A DNA stretch of 12,462 bases from Verrucomicrobiota bacterium (GTDB lineage Bacteria > Verrucomicrobiota > Verrucomicrobiia > Chthoniobacterales > UBA10450). Made by a program: the position numbers and the translations under genes. The notes under the pieces were generated by a model, which worked only from the letters and a program-made list of their open reading frames with translations, did not search any database and was not told the origin of the DNA. Below are positions 1-5,579 of the stretch, one piece after another. Each line of letters begins with the position of its first letter. Position 1 is the stretch's first letter. The DNA is taken from the NCBI GenBank assembly GCA_003219995.1, contig QHRC01000088.1:1-12462 (forward strand), given 5' to 3'.

Positions 1-143
1 AGGGGCGCATTCGCGGGCGAGCATTTGATCGCGCCTCCTACAGTCGCGGTGAAGCGGCTGAGCGCGGCACGCTGATGTGGCTTTATGTCGGCATCGCATC
101 GCTCGTCATCGCCGGGGTCGCCATTTTTCTTTACGGTCGCTAG
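1..143 (+). CDS. C-terminal end of an unidentified membrane protein (partial)
   Basis: The frame ending at the TAG at 141-143 is open from the left edge and gives 46 residues: a charged, Arg-rich stretch followed by one clear hydrophobic helix (WLYVGIASLVIAGVAIFLYG) that runs to the last residue but one. The protein therefore ends immediately after a membrane segment, as many multi-pass transporters do. SecY is the usual neighbour upstream of adk, but SecY has a cytoplasmic tail after its last helix and I see no SecY motif here, so I do not call it that. The stop codon abuts the adk GTG with no gap, which suggests co-transcription and possible translational coupling. The family cannot be named from this tail. 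Confidence 0.55.
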   Translation, partial: GRIRGRAFDRASYSRGEAAERGTLMWLYVGIASLVIAGVAIFLYGR

Positions 144-794
144 GTGAAAAGACGACTCGTTCTTCTGGGCGCGCCCGGTTCAGGAAAAGGGACGCAAGCG
201 GAAATGATTACACGCCAATTCGGCATCCCGGTGACGTCGCCCGGCGCGATATTGCGGCGCGAAAAAGATCTTGACACGCCCCTGGGGATTGAAACGGCTG
301 AAATTACTCAGCGCGGAGATTTAGTGCCGGACAAAATCATCGTTGAGTTGATTGAAGATTGGTTGCGTTTGCATGGAAGCCACGGCTTTGTTTTTGACGG
401 ATTTCCCCGAACGCTGCCGCAAGCAGAAAGTTTATTGTCGATCTTGACCCGGCTGCGGACGGCTCTCGACCTCGCGATCTGGCTCGAAGTCTCGGAACAA
501 ACAGTGCACGAGCGCATCGGCGGCCGGTTGCAATGCCGCAGTTGCGGATTTACGACAAGCGTAACCAGCGCAAAGTTTGCCGAACGGCCGATCTGTCCGT
601 ACTGCGACGGCCCGCTCGTAAGGCGGAATGACGATGACGAAAGCGTTTTGCGAACGCGTCTGCAGGAATTCCACACCAAGACCGAGCCGCTCGCAGAGTT
701 TTATGGCAAGATGTCGATCTTGCACCGGATCGATGGGAATCGCGATCGCGAGGAAGTTTTCAAAGATATCTCGCGTTTAATCGAAGCGAAGTAG
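144..794 (+). CDS. adk: adenylate kinase (zinc-LID type)
   Basis: Adenylate kinase catalyses ATP + AMP = 2 ADP in the cytoplasm. The 216-residue product has the P-loop GAPGSGKG at residues 9-16, the AMP-site FDGFPRT at about 84-90, and the LID with R124 and the RR/R-x-R arginines near 160-172. The LID carries four cysteines (C131, C134, C151, C154; Cx2C-x16-Cx2C), so it is the metal-binding version. In the AMP-binding loop the usual ISTGDMLR reads TSPGAILR, so the positions equivalent to E. coli T31 and D33 are Pro and Ala; this may be a lineage trait. The start is the GTG at 144, directly after the upstream TAG; no earlier in-frame start exists and the product begins MKRRLVLLGAPG as expected. 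No clear Shine-Dalgarno site is visible. Two copies of the TGTCGATCTT motif lie inside, at 436 and 712, both read as Ser-Ile-Leu. Confidence 0.96.
   Translation: MKRRLVLLGAPGSGKGTQAEMITRQFGIPVTSPGAILRREKDLDTPLGIETAEITQRGDLVPDKIIVELIEDWLRLHGSHGFVFDGFPRTLPQAESLLSILTRLRTALDLAIWLEVSEQTVHERIGGRLQCRSCGFTTSVTSAKFAERPICPYCDGPLVRRNDDDESVLRTRLQEFHTKTEPLAEFYGKMSILHRIDGNRDREEVFKDISRLIEAK
436..445 (+). repeat. TGTCGATCTT motif copy 1
   Basis: Exact 10-mer inside adk, preceded by AT (ATTGTCGATCTT form) and read as part of Leu-Ser-Ile-Leu. Confidence 0.8.
712..721 (+). repeat. TGTCGATCTT motif copy 2
   Basis: Exact 10-mer inside adk, preceded by AGA (AGATGTCGATCTT form), read as Met-Ser-Ile-Leu in the same codon phase as copy 1. 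Confidence 0.8.
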
Positions 795-797
795 CTG

Positions 798-1457
798 ATG
801 ATTCCAATCAAGAGCGCGAAGGAAGTGGACAAAATGCGGCGATCGTGCCGCACCGCGAGCCAGATTCTCGATCGAGTGAGCGAGCTGGTCCGGCCCGGAA
901 TCACAACGAAAGAGGTGGACGAAGCGGCGGCTGACTTCATGCAGGGGGCGAAAGTGAAAAGCGCTTTCCTTGGTTATCGGCTTGGGCACCGCGTTTTCCC
1001 GGGCAACATTTGCATCTCGATCAACGACGAAGTTGTCCATGGAATCGCGAGTCAGCGTCGGATTCAATACGGCGACATCGTGAAGCTCGACATCGGAGTA
1101 ATTCAAGACGGTTGGGTAGGTGACACGGCGACAACTATCGCTGCCGGTATGGTCGACGAGCGGGTTGAGCAACTATTGCGTGTAACCGAAACCGCGCTGG
1201 AGCGCGCGATCAAAGTAGCAGTCGAAGGCACGCGCCTCGGAGACATCTGCGCGGAGATTGAAGACGAAGCTTTAAAAAATCATTTCTCGGTGGTGCGCGA
1301 ATTCGTCGGGCACGGAGTTGGGCGCAGGCTCCACGAGGAGCCGCAAATCCCAAACTACGGCAAACGCGGCAGCGGCCCGAAATTGAAAACGGGCATGACG
1401 CTGGCAATCGAGCCGATGATTAACATCCCTCCGCGCACTTTGAACACACGGTTTTGA
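798..1457 (+). CDS. map: type I methionyl aminopeptidase, C-terminus broken by deletion/frameshift
   Basis: MetAP removes the initiator Met from new proteins using a two-metal site. The 219-residue frame is a clear MetAP-I through residue about 208. It has H81 (VVHGI), metal ligands D98 (KLDIG) and D109 (VGDTA), H172 (GHGVG), H179 (LHEEP) and E205 (AIEPM). After EPMIN the frame runs into an unrelated tail, IPPRTLNTRF, and stops at TGA 1455-1457. The family's conserved end, [19 protein letters not shown], is present but in another frame at 1430-1486, and the roughly 20 residues that normally separate the two parts are missing. A deletion of about 60-70 bases with length 1 mod 3 explains this. 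The fifth metal ligand, the Glu of FEHT, is thus lost from the product. The gene starts with ATG 3 bases after the adk stop. It may be a real inactivating lesion or a sequencing/assembly error. Confidence 0.85.
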   Translation: MIPIKSAKEVDKMRRSCRTASQILDRVSELVRPGITTKEVDEAAADFMQGAKVKSAFLGYRLGHRVFPGNICISINDEVVHGIASQRRIQYGDIVKLDIGVIQDGWVGDTATTIAAGMVDERVEQLLRVTETALERAIKVAVEGTRLGDICAEIEDEALKNHFSVVREFVGHGVGRRLHEEPQIPNYGKRGSGPKLKTGMTLAIEPMINIPPRTLNTRF

Positions 1458-1513
1458 TCGGAAAGGATGAACCTGAAATCCTGACATGGCGCGCAAAGAC
1501 GCAATTGAAGTAG
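1430..1513 (+). pseudogene. out-of-frame 3' remnant of map
   Basis: Reading from 1430 gives [20 protein letters not shown] and then a few residues to the TAG at 1511-1513. The EHT motif and the EILT ending are the standard end of type I MetAP. This frame is not joined to the main map frame, which stops at 1457. If the original gene ended at 1513 it overlapped infA by 28 bases. Confidence 0.7.
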
Positions 1514-1704
1514 AGGGCACGGTTGTCGAACTGCTGCCGAACACAATGTTTCGAGTCAAGCTGGCGAACGGTCATCAGGTGCTGGCGCATATCTCGGGAA
1601 AAATGCGACTCCACTTCATTCGCATCTTGCCAGGCGACAAAGTTATGCTACAGATTCCCCCCTACGATTTGTCGAAAGGGCGAATCACATTTCGCCAAAA
1701 ATGA
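1486..1704 (+). CDS. infA: translation initiation factor IF-1
   Basis: IF-1 binds the A site of the 30S subunit during initiation. The 72-residue product is the normal length and has the standard OB-fold sequence: [19 protein letters not shown] at the start, [20 protein letters not shown] in the middle and the [18 protein letters not shown] ending. The ATG at 1486 gives the canonical N-terminus. No convincing Shine-Dalgarno site precedes it. It lies between map and rpmJ, the usual order in the spc/alpha ribosomal cluster. It overlaps the out-of-frame map remnant. Confidence 0.97.
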   Translation: MARKDAIEVEGTVVELLPNTMFRVKLANGHQVLAHISGKMRLHFIRILPGDKVMLQIPPYDLSKGRITFRQK

Positions 1705-1743
1705 CAGCGCCGAGTTGTCTCCGCGCTTTTCGTCTCGTTGATT

Positions 1744-1857
1744 ATGAAAGTACGACCATCAGTAAAAAGGCTTTGTGCCAGTTGCAAGATTGTGAAGCGT
1801 AAAAATGTGGTGCGCGTGATCTGCAAGAACCCGCGCCACAAACAGCGCCAGGGATGA
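1744..1857 (+). CDS. rpmJ: 50S ribosomal protein L36 (bL36), zinc-binding form
   Basis: This short gene encodes 37 residues beginning [19 protein letters not shown]. The zinc ribbon ligands are C11, C14, C27 and H32, so this is the C+ form of bL36, a small protein of the large subunit. The length matches the family (37-38). The ATG at 1744 lies 39 bases after the infA stop, and the TGA at 1855-1857 is followed by a 30-base gap before rpsM. Confidence 0.96.
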   Translation: MKVRPSVKRLCASCKIVKRKNVVRVICKNPRHKQRQG

Positions 1858-1868
1858 CCACGCCGCGC

Positions 1869-1878
1869 AAGATCGACA
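1869..1878 (-). repeat. TGTCGATCTT motif copy 3
   Basis: Exact, as AAGATCGACA on the plus strand, intergenic between rpmJ and rpsM. Its flanks (CGCCGCGC before, TCTA after) are shared with the copy at 9269. Confidence 0.85.
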
Positions 1879-1887
1879 TCTAACTTT

Positions 1888-2283
1888 ATGCCAAGATTAC
1901 TCGGAGTTGAAATTCCAGCGGACAAACGCATCGAAGCGTCGCTCACTTATATTTACGGAATCGGTTTGACCACGGCGAAGCGGATCCTCGAACAAACCAA
2001 TATCGATCCGAATTTGCGCGCCAAGGATCTGACCCCGCAACAACTGAATGAAATCATTCACGCGATCACAAACAACAAAATTCCGATTGAAGGCGATCTT
2101 CGGCGCGAGGTGCAGGGCAATTTGAAGCGGTTACAGGCTATCAATTCTTACCGCGGAATTCGGCACCGTCGCGGCTTGCCTGTGCGCGGTCAGCGGACAT
2201 CGACAAATGCACGGACGCGCAAGGGACCGCGCAAGACCGTGGGTGTGATTCGAAATCCAGAGGCGAAAGCAGGCAAGGTTTAA
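1888..2283 (+). CDS. rpsM: 30S ribosomal protein S13 (uS13)
   Basis: uS13 sits in the head of the 30S subunit and contacts tRNA and the 50S subunit. The 131-residue product starts [30 protein letters not shown] (helix-hairpin region, residues 1-30) and ends with the basic tail containing [19 protein letters not shown] (about 94-112), all highly conserved. The length is slightly above the usual 115-125 because of the C-terminal tail. The upstream 30-base gap holds a TGTCGATCTT-family motif at 1869-1878, ending 9 bases before the ATG. No Shine-Dalgarno site is visible. Confidence 0.97.
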   Translation: MPRLLGVEIPADKRIEASLTYIYGIGLTTAKRILEQTNIDPNLRAKDLTPQQLNEIIHAITNNKIPIEGDLRREVQGNLKRLQAINSYRGIRHRRGLPVRGQRTSTNARTRKGPRKTVGVIRNPEAKAGKV

Positions 2284-2291
2284 CGATTTAA
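2282..2291 (+). promoter_or_regulatory. AACGATTTAA in the ribosome-binding-site position of rpsK
   Basis: This 10-mer starts inside the rpsM stop codon and ends 6 bases before the rpsK ATG. No GGAG-like sequence is present in the gap. The same 10-mer precedes rpsD. Confidence 0.4.
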
Positions 2292-2297
2292 ATTCCA

Positions 2298-2957
2298 ATG
2301 GCAGAAGCAAAAAAACCGACCACGTCGAAGCCTGAAAAGCTCAAAGCAAAGAAGCTAAAGGCGGTTGCGGCGCATGAAGCGCCAAAGCCAGAGCCCTCAC
2401 AACCGACCGCGGCAGAGCCAGCGCCAACTCCGGTGGCTCCGAAGGAAGCGGCAGCCGTCCAAGCGGAAAAATCCGATAGACGAGCGGCAAAAGAGACGCC
2501 AAAAACCGGCAAGCGCGAAGGGACGCCTGCTGCGCCGCCAGCAGAGAACCTTTCATTATCCGGGGGCGACATCGAACCGGTAAAAATCGTCAAGGCGAAA
2601 GGGAGCAAGAACGTTCATTCCGGCATCGCGCACGTTCTTTCTACTTTCAATAACACGATCGTCACGATCACTGACTTAACCGGTAAAGTGATCGGCTGGT
2701 CGAGCGCGGGGAAGGTTGGATTCAAAGGCTCGCGAAAAAGTACTGCCTATGCCGCTCAGATGGTCGCGCAGGATGCATCGCGTCAGGCGATGGGGCATGG
2801 GTTGAAAGAAGTGGAAGTGCGCGTTAAAGGCCCTGGCGCGGGACGCGAGTCGGCCGTGCGCGCATTGCAGGCAATCGGTCTCGATCTCACTGTGATTCGC
2901 GACGTTACGCCAGTACCGCACAATGGTTGCCGTCCACCGAAACAGCGCCGCGTCTGA
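2298..2957 (+). CDS. rpsK: 30S ribosomal protein S11 (uS11) with long N-terminal extension
   Basis: uS11 lies on the 30S platform next to the Shine-Dalgarno helix. Residues 98-219 are a full, normal uS11, with the block [20 protein letters not shown] at about 105-124, [19 protein letters not shown] near 178-184 and the [18 protein letters not shown] ending. Before it are about 97 residues rich in Ala, Pro, Lys and Glu with no predicted fold, giving 219 residues against the usual 125-130. The extension is in frame, starts with ATG 14 bases after the rpsM stop, and shows no internal start in good context, so I accept 2298. AACGATTTAA at 2282-2291 occupies the place of a ribosome binding site. 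Confidence 0.95.
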   Translation: MAEAKKPTTSKPEKLKAKKLKAVAAHEAPKPEPSQPTAAEPAPTPVAPKEAAAVQAEKSDRRAAKETPKTGKREGTPAAPPAENLSLSGGDIEPVKIVKAKGSKNVHSGIAHVLSTFNNTIVTITDLTGKVIGWSSAGKVGFKGSRKSTAYAAQMVAQDASRQAMGHGLKEVEVRVKGPGAGRESAVRALQAIGLDLTVIRDVTPVPHNGCRPPKQRRV

Positions 2958-2971
2958 CGCTTTAACGTTTC

Positions 2972-2981
2972 AACGATTTAA
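2972..2981 (+). promoter_or_regulatory. AACGATTTAA in the ribosome-binding-site position of rpsD
   Basis: Identical to the copy before rpsK, ending 8 bases before the rpsD ATG. TTTAACGTTTC at 2961-2971 just upstream looks like a degenerate second unit. No Shine-Dalgarno match is present. Confidence 0.4.
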
Positions 2982-2989
2982 CGAACTCC

Positions 2990-3601
2990 ATGGGCAGATA
3001 TACCGGACCGAAAACGAAAGTCAGCCGACGTTACGGCGTGCCGCTCTTTGGACCGTCGAAATCGCTCGAGCGAAAAAATTATCCGCCGGGTATGCATGGC
3101 CCGAAAGGTTCGCGGCGCAAGCAATCTGATTACGCAATCGCGCTGGGTGAGAAACAAAAGCTGCGTTACCAATATGGACTGCTCGAGCGCCAGTTCCGCC
3201 GCATTTTTCAAAACGCGCTGCGCAAGCGGGGCGTTACGGGTGAGACGCTTCTTCAACTTCTCGAAACGAGGATCGACAACGTCATCTTCCGGCTCGGCCT
3301 GGCGAATACGCGCAGTGCCGCGCGCCAGCTCGTTTCGCATGGGCACGTTCTCGTGAACGGGCGTACCGTCAATATCGCTTCCTACAACGTGAAAGCGGGC
3401 GACGAGATCGCGATCAAAGACAAACCGAAATCGCGTCAGCTCGTCCTGCGCAATCTCGAGCTCACACAGATCGTGCCGGTCCCTGATTGGCTTACGGTGG
3501 ATCGCGACGCCTTGAAAGGCAAAGTCACGCACATCCCCTCGCGCGATGAAATGCAACCGATCGTCAACGAACAGTTGATCGTCGAGTTGTATTCGCGTTA
3601 A
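2990..3601 (+). CDS. rpsD: 30S ribosomal protein S4 (uS4), cysteine-free form
   Basis: uS4 is a primary 16S rRNA binder needed early in 30S assembly. The 203-residue product has the conserved N-terminus MGRYTGPKTKVSRRYG, the NYPPGMHGP block at about 30-38, and the S4 RNA-binding domain from about 92 to 155 (LLETRIDNVIFRLGLANTRSAARQLVSHGHV). It ends VNEQLIVELYSR. The N-terminal zinc-type cysteines are absent, so it is the C-minus form. It follows rpsK by 32 bases, with AACGATTTAA at 2972-2981 just upstream. In most bacteria rpoA and rplQ would follow; here the operon ends and a convergent gene begins. Confidence 0.97.
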   Translation: MGRYTGPKTKVSRRYGVPLFGPSKSLERKNYPPGMHGPKGSRRKQSDYAIALGEKQKLRYQYGLLERQFRRIFQNALRKRGVTGETLLQLLETRIDNVIFRLGLANTRSAARQLVSHGHVLVNGRTVNIASYNVKAGDEIAIKDKPKSRQLVLRNLELTQIVPVPDWLTVDRDALKGKVTHIPSRDEMQPIVNEQLIVELYSR

Positions 3602-3606
3602 GAATT

Positions 3607-3630
3607 GTAGCGGTGCTTGTGTCAAGCGCC
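3607..3630. repeat. GTAG-headed hairpin, possible REP element or two-way terminator
   Basis: GTAG at 3607-3610 is followed by an 8-bp stem, GGTGCTTG (3612-3619) pairing with CAAGCGCC (3623-3630) around a TGT loop, with one G-T pair. It lies exactly between the convergent stops of rpsD (3601) and the minus-strand gene ending at 3632. It could act as a terminator for both, though no strong T-run follows on either strand. The GTAG head plus hairpin is the layout of REP-type elements. Confidence 0.5.
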
Positions 3631-3631
3631 T

Positions 3632-3862
3632 CTATAGCTGCTCTAAAAACTCGAGCGCCTTATCATAGCTGCGGCGCTTGAGATAATGCGCGAGCTGCGG
3701 ATTGATGGGACGCGGCAGTGCCGCTTCTAGTTTATCGATCTTTCCCGAAATGCTCTCCAGCCGGGCCCGGTGCACATTCTCGTCGCGGCGGCTTTTTTCA
3801 TCGCTAATGATGGCGAGGCGTTCTCTTAAAGCCTCTCTAAGATCGACAATTGAGTTTTCCAT
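3632..3862 (-). CDS. small hypothetical coiled-coil protein
   Basis: The 76-residue product is charged and mostly helical: MENSIVDLREALRERLAII, then a Glu/Arg/Lys-rich stretch with heptad-like leucines (ESISGKIDKLEAALP), then PINPQLAHYLKRRSYDKALEFLEQL at the C-terminus. The end resembles short conserved hypothetical proteins with an HYL-x-RRSY-x-KAL pattern, but I cannot name a family or function. It has no signal peptide or membrane segment. It is convergent with rpsD and divergent from the receiver gene. A TGTCGATCTT motif at 3839-3848 is read here as Val-Asp-Leu at residues 6-8. Confidence 0.72.
   Translation of the reverse strand: MENSIVDLREALRERLAIISDEKSRRDENVHRARLESISGKIDKLEAALPRPINPQLAHYLKRRSYDKALEFLEQL
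3839..3848 (-). repeat. TGTCGATCTT motif copy 4
   Basis: Exact, near the 5' end of the small minus-strand gene, in ATTGTCGATCTT form, read there as Ile-Val-Asp-Leu. Confidence 0.8.
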
Positions 3863-3934
3863 TTCACTGAGCGCTTTTTCTGCGCTGCAAACTAAAACTT
3901 GAAACGCCTCATCGTTTCAAGCAAGCCTGCACTA

Positions 3935-4348
3935 ATGAGCGAAGATTCGCCGAAGCAAATATTGATTGTGGATGATGAGGTAACGCTCCTGCGCCTCATG
4001 CGCGAAGCGTTGACCGCTCGTTTGCGTTGTGCAGTGGACACTTCCCCGAGTCCCGAATACGGCTTCGAGCTTGCGCTAAAGAAAAGATACGACCTGTTTA
4101 TCTTCGATTTCCAAATGCCAATGATCGACGGCGCGATGCTTTTCTTTCTGATCGGCAAGGTTTACAATCACGCCGAACCGCCGCGAGTTGTGCCACCGCT
4201 TTTGCTCGTTTCCGGAAAAGCGGATGAGGAGCGCGCGCGGGATTTGCTGAAGGAGCCAGGCCTTGCCGGATTAATCGCGAAGCCTTTTGCGATGAATCGA
4301 CTTCTGGAAAAAGCGAGGGGATGTGTTCCGGAAATGGAAGCACTGTAG
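3935..4348 (+). CDS. stand-alone response regulator receiver protein
   Basis: This is a CheY-like receiver domain with no output domain. From the ATG at 3935 it has 137 residues (MSEDSPKQILIVDDEV...). The acidic pair DD (residues 13-14), the phospho-acceptor Asp in FIFDFQMP (residue 58), the switch Ser in LLVSGK (residue 93) and the Lys in IAKPF (residue 116) are all present. It would be phosphorylated by a histidine kinase that is not in this window, and would act by protein contact. A TTG at 3899 would add 12 residues (MKRLIVSSKPAL) that are not part of the fold, so I prefer the ATG. The only nearby partner is the divergent small coiled-coil gene. Confidence 0.88.
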   Translation: MSEDSPKQILIVDDEVTLLRLMREALTARLRCAVDTSPSPEYGFELALKKRYDLFIFDFQMPMIDGAMLFFLIGKVYNHAEPPRVVPPLLLVSGKADEERARDLLKEPGLAGLIAKPFAMNRLLEKARGCVPEMEAL

Positions 4349-4417
4349 CCACGGCCCTTGCAACCGTGCCACGCCGCGCGGTTGGTTGGTAGACGGCCCA
4401 GAGGGGAGTTGGCTACA
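4344..4417. repeat. GTAG/CTAC-bounded palindromic element (REP-like)
   Basis: TGTAGCCA at 4344-4351 and TGGCTACA at 4410-4417 are perfect 8-base inverted repeats. Inside, CACGG (4350-4354) can pair with CCGTG (4364-4368), and a second GTAG at 4389-4392 pairs with CTAC at 4413-4416. The element begins at the stop codon of the receiver gene and fills most of the gap before the convergent DUF2934 gene. This is the look of a paired REP-type element; a terminator role is also possible. Confidence 0.45.
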
Positions 4418-4454
4418 ACGCTAGAGAACGCTGGACCACGCTTGCAAAATCTGC

Positions 4455-4793
4455 TTAGCGCGGACCGGATTCGGAAAGAAGCTGTCGTTTGGCTTCGAGC
4501 CAATCCGAACTGGCGTCGCCGTCTAAACCAAATCGACGCCGGCGCTCGGAAATGAAGTAAGCACGCAGGCGAATTTCTTCGTCGCGCGGCTCCGCCGTTT
4601 TTCTCTTCCTCGGCTGCTTGGGCGTCGCTGTTTTCCGCGCAGCCAATCTTTTCCTGGGCATAGGCTTGCCATTCTTCCCGCTTGTCGATGGACGGCGGGC
4701 CTTGACATTGTCGATCTTCGCTTCGGCAGATAACGCGCCGGGCTCGGCTGGCCCATCATTTTGGTTTTGGACAACTCTAGTTTTTTTTGGCAC
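4455..4793 (-). CDS. DUF2934-type small basic protein
   Basis: The 112-residue product has a low-complexity N-terminal two thirds rich in Lys, Arg, Pro, Ala and Thr (for example PRKRLAARKTATPKQPRKRK at about 46-65). Its C-terminal segment is EEIRLRAYFISERRRRFGLDGDA followed by DWLEAKRQLL at about 97-106. That C-terminal pattern, I-R-x-R-A-Y then a W-L-x-A-x-x-x-L-L ending, matches DUF2934, a short domain of unknown role. The basic tail suggests nucleic-acid contact, which is inference. The start is a GTG at 4793-4791; there is no nearby ATG in frame. It carries a motif copy at 4709-4718 read as Lys-Ile-Asp. Confidence 0.72.
   Translation of the reverse strand: MPKKTRVVQNQNDGPAEPGALSAEAKIDNVKARRPSTSGKNGKPMPRKRLAARKTATPKQPRKRKTAEPRDEEIRLRAYFISERRRRFGLDGDASSDWLEAKRQLLSESGPR
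4709..4718 (+). repeat. TGTCGATCTT motif copy 5
   Basis: Exact, inside the minus-strand DUF2934 gene, ATTGTCGATCTT form; the gene reads it as Lys-Ile-Asp-Asn. Confidence 0.8.
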
Positions 4794-4900
4794 AAGATTG
4801 TTCGGTTTGACGATTTAATCGGTTACTGCGGGCCGGATGATTGGCAAGTAGATTCTCAACCGGACTTGGCGACAGGGCCATTGTCTAATAAGCTCTGTGC

Positions 4901-5332
4901 ATGCGGCATTTTGTTTTCCGTTGGATTGTGACGGCATTCGCGGTATTCGTCGCCGCGCCGATCGTGGGCATCGATTACGGCAGCAGCTTGGGGTGTCTCT
5001 TGGGCGCATCGCTTTTGCTTGGCATTATCAATGCCTTTATTCGTCCGATTTTGTTGTTGCTCAGTCTTCCGCTGATTCTTGTCACGCTCGGAGTCTTCAT
5101 TTTGATCATCAACGCGTTGATGCTGGAGTTCGTGAGTGAGATTGTTCCTTGTTTCAAAGTTCCTGGGTTCTGGAGCGCAATTTTCGGCGCGATCATCATT
5201 TCGATCGTGAGCTGGTTGCTCAGCGCATTTTTTCGCGGGAGTGACGGGCGGGTGCATGTCCTCACTCATCATTCGCAGGTTCGGCGTGTGCGAGGCCGCG
5301 TGATCGAGCCAGATGAAGGCGAACGACAATGA
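4901..5332 (+). CDS. phage-holin-family 4 (DUF360-like) inner-membrane protein
   Basis: The 143-residue product has four hydrophobic segments at about 5-23, 30-47, 50-74 and 90-111, then a hydrophilic Arg/Glu-rich tail. The pattern GIINAFIRPILLLLSLPL followed by TLGVFILIINALML is typical of the family named phage_holin_4_2. Despite that name, its members are widespread chromosomal membrane proteins with no shown lysis role, and no phage gene is near. The ATG at 4901 follows a roughly 107-base gap from the divergent DUF2934 gene. The function is unknown. Confidence 0.82.
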   Translation: MRHFVFRWIVTAFAVFVAAPIVGIDYGSSLGCLLGASLLLGIINAFIRPILLLLSLPLILVTLGVFILIINALMLEFVSEIVPCFKVPGFWSAIFGAIIISIVSWLLSAFFRGSDGRVHVLTHHSQVRRVRGRVIEPDEGERQ

Positions 5333-5579
5333 GCTCTTGCTTCGGAGTCAGGACCTCCGTCATGAACGATAATTCCGTTCTCTTGATCGTCTAGAGGCGA
5401 TTGGCTCAAGTCGCAAATTTTTGCGGGCTGCGCGTTGCGGACACCCGCCACTATACCGTCTAAGCCTGATTTTTTTGGAAAGTCCGGCGCCTTTTGTCGG
5501 GGCGGCCGAAAGTCCGAGAAGAGCTGGTCTGCTTCCTGCTTTAGACCAGTTCGGCATATTCGCATCTTGATCATATATC
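5333..5579 (+). promoter_or_regulatory. 247-base leader of the secretin gene with direct repeats and a hairpin
   Basis: No open frame of note is seen. GAAAGTCCG occurs twice, at 5478-5486 and 5508-5516, exactly 30 bases apart (about three helical turns). A 10-bp stem with one G-T pair, GAGCTGGTCT (5521-5530) with AGACCAGTTC (5543-5552), ends 27 bases before the ATG. A 5-bp stem, CGGAG/CTCCG at 5343-5359, lies just after the upstream stop. These could be an operator and an RNA leader structure; I do not recognise a known riboswitch, and no T-run follows the main hairpin. Confidence 0.35.

Noticed and set aside
1..143. C-terminus of SecY
   Set aside because: Expected by gene order, but the protein ends right after a hydrophobic helix and lacks the SecY cytoplasmic tail.
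701..1172. Long minus-strand open frames opposite adk and map
   Set aside because: They have no recognisable domain and mirror the codon structure of two clear genes on the other strand.
2978..3625. 215-residue minus-strand open frame opposite rpsD
   Set aside because: It covers almost exactly the rpsD gene in reverse and has no family resemblance; rpsD is certain.
4358..4555. 65-residue plus-strand frame after the receiver gene
   Set aside because: It overlaps the palindromic repeat element and runs into the opposite DUF2934 gene; no conserved features.
4801..4900. Sigma-70 promoter with TTGACG at 4807-4812
   Set aside because: No acceptable -10 hexamer lies 16-18 bases downstream.
4901..5332. 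Prophage remnant suggested by the phage-holin family name
   Set aside because: This family is common on bacterial chromosomes and no other phage gene, integrase or attachment site is present.
5333..5579. Riboswitch in the secretin leader (c-di-GMP or similar)
   Set aside because: I looked for GEMM-type conserved bases and a known aptamer layout and did not find them; only a simple hairpin and direct repeats are supportable.
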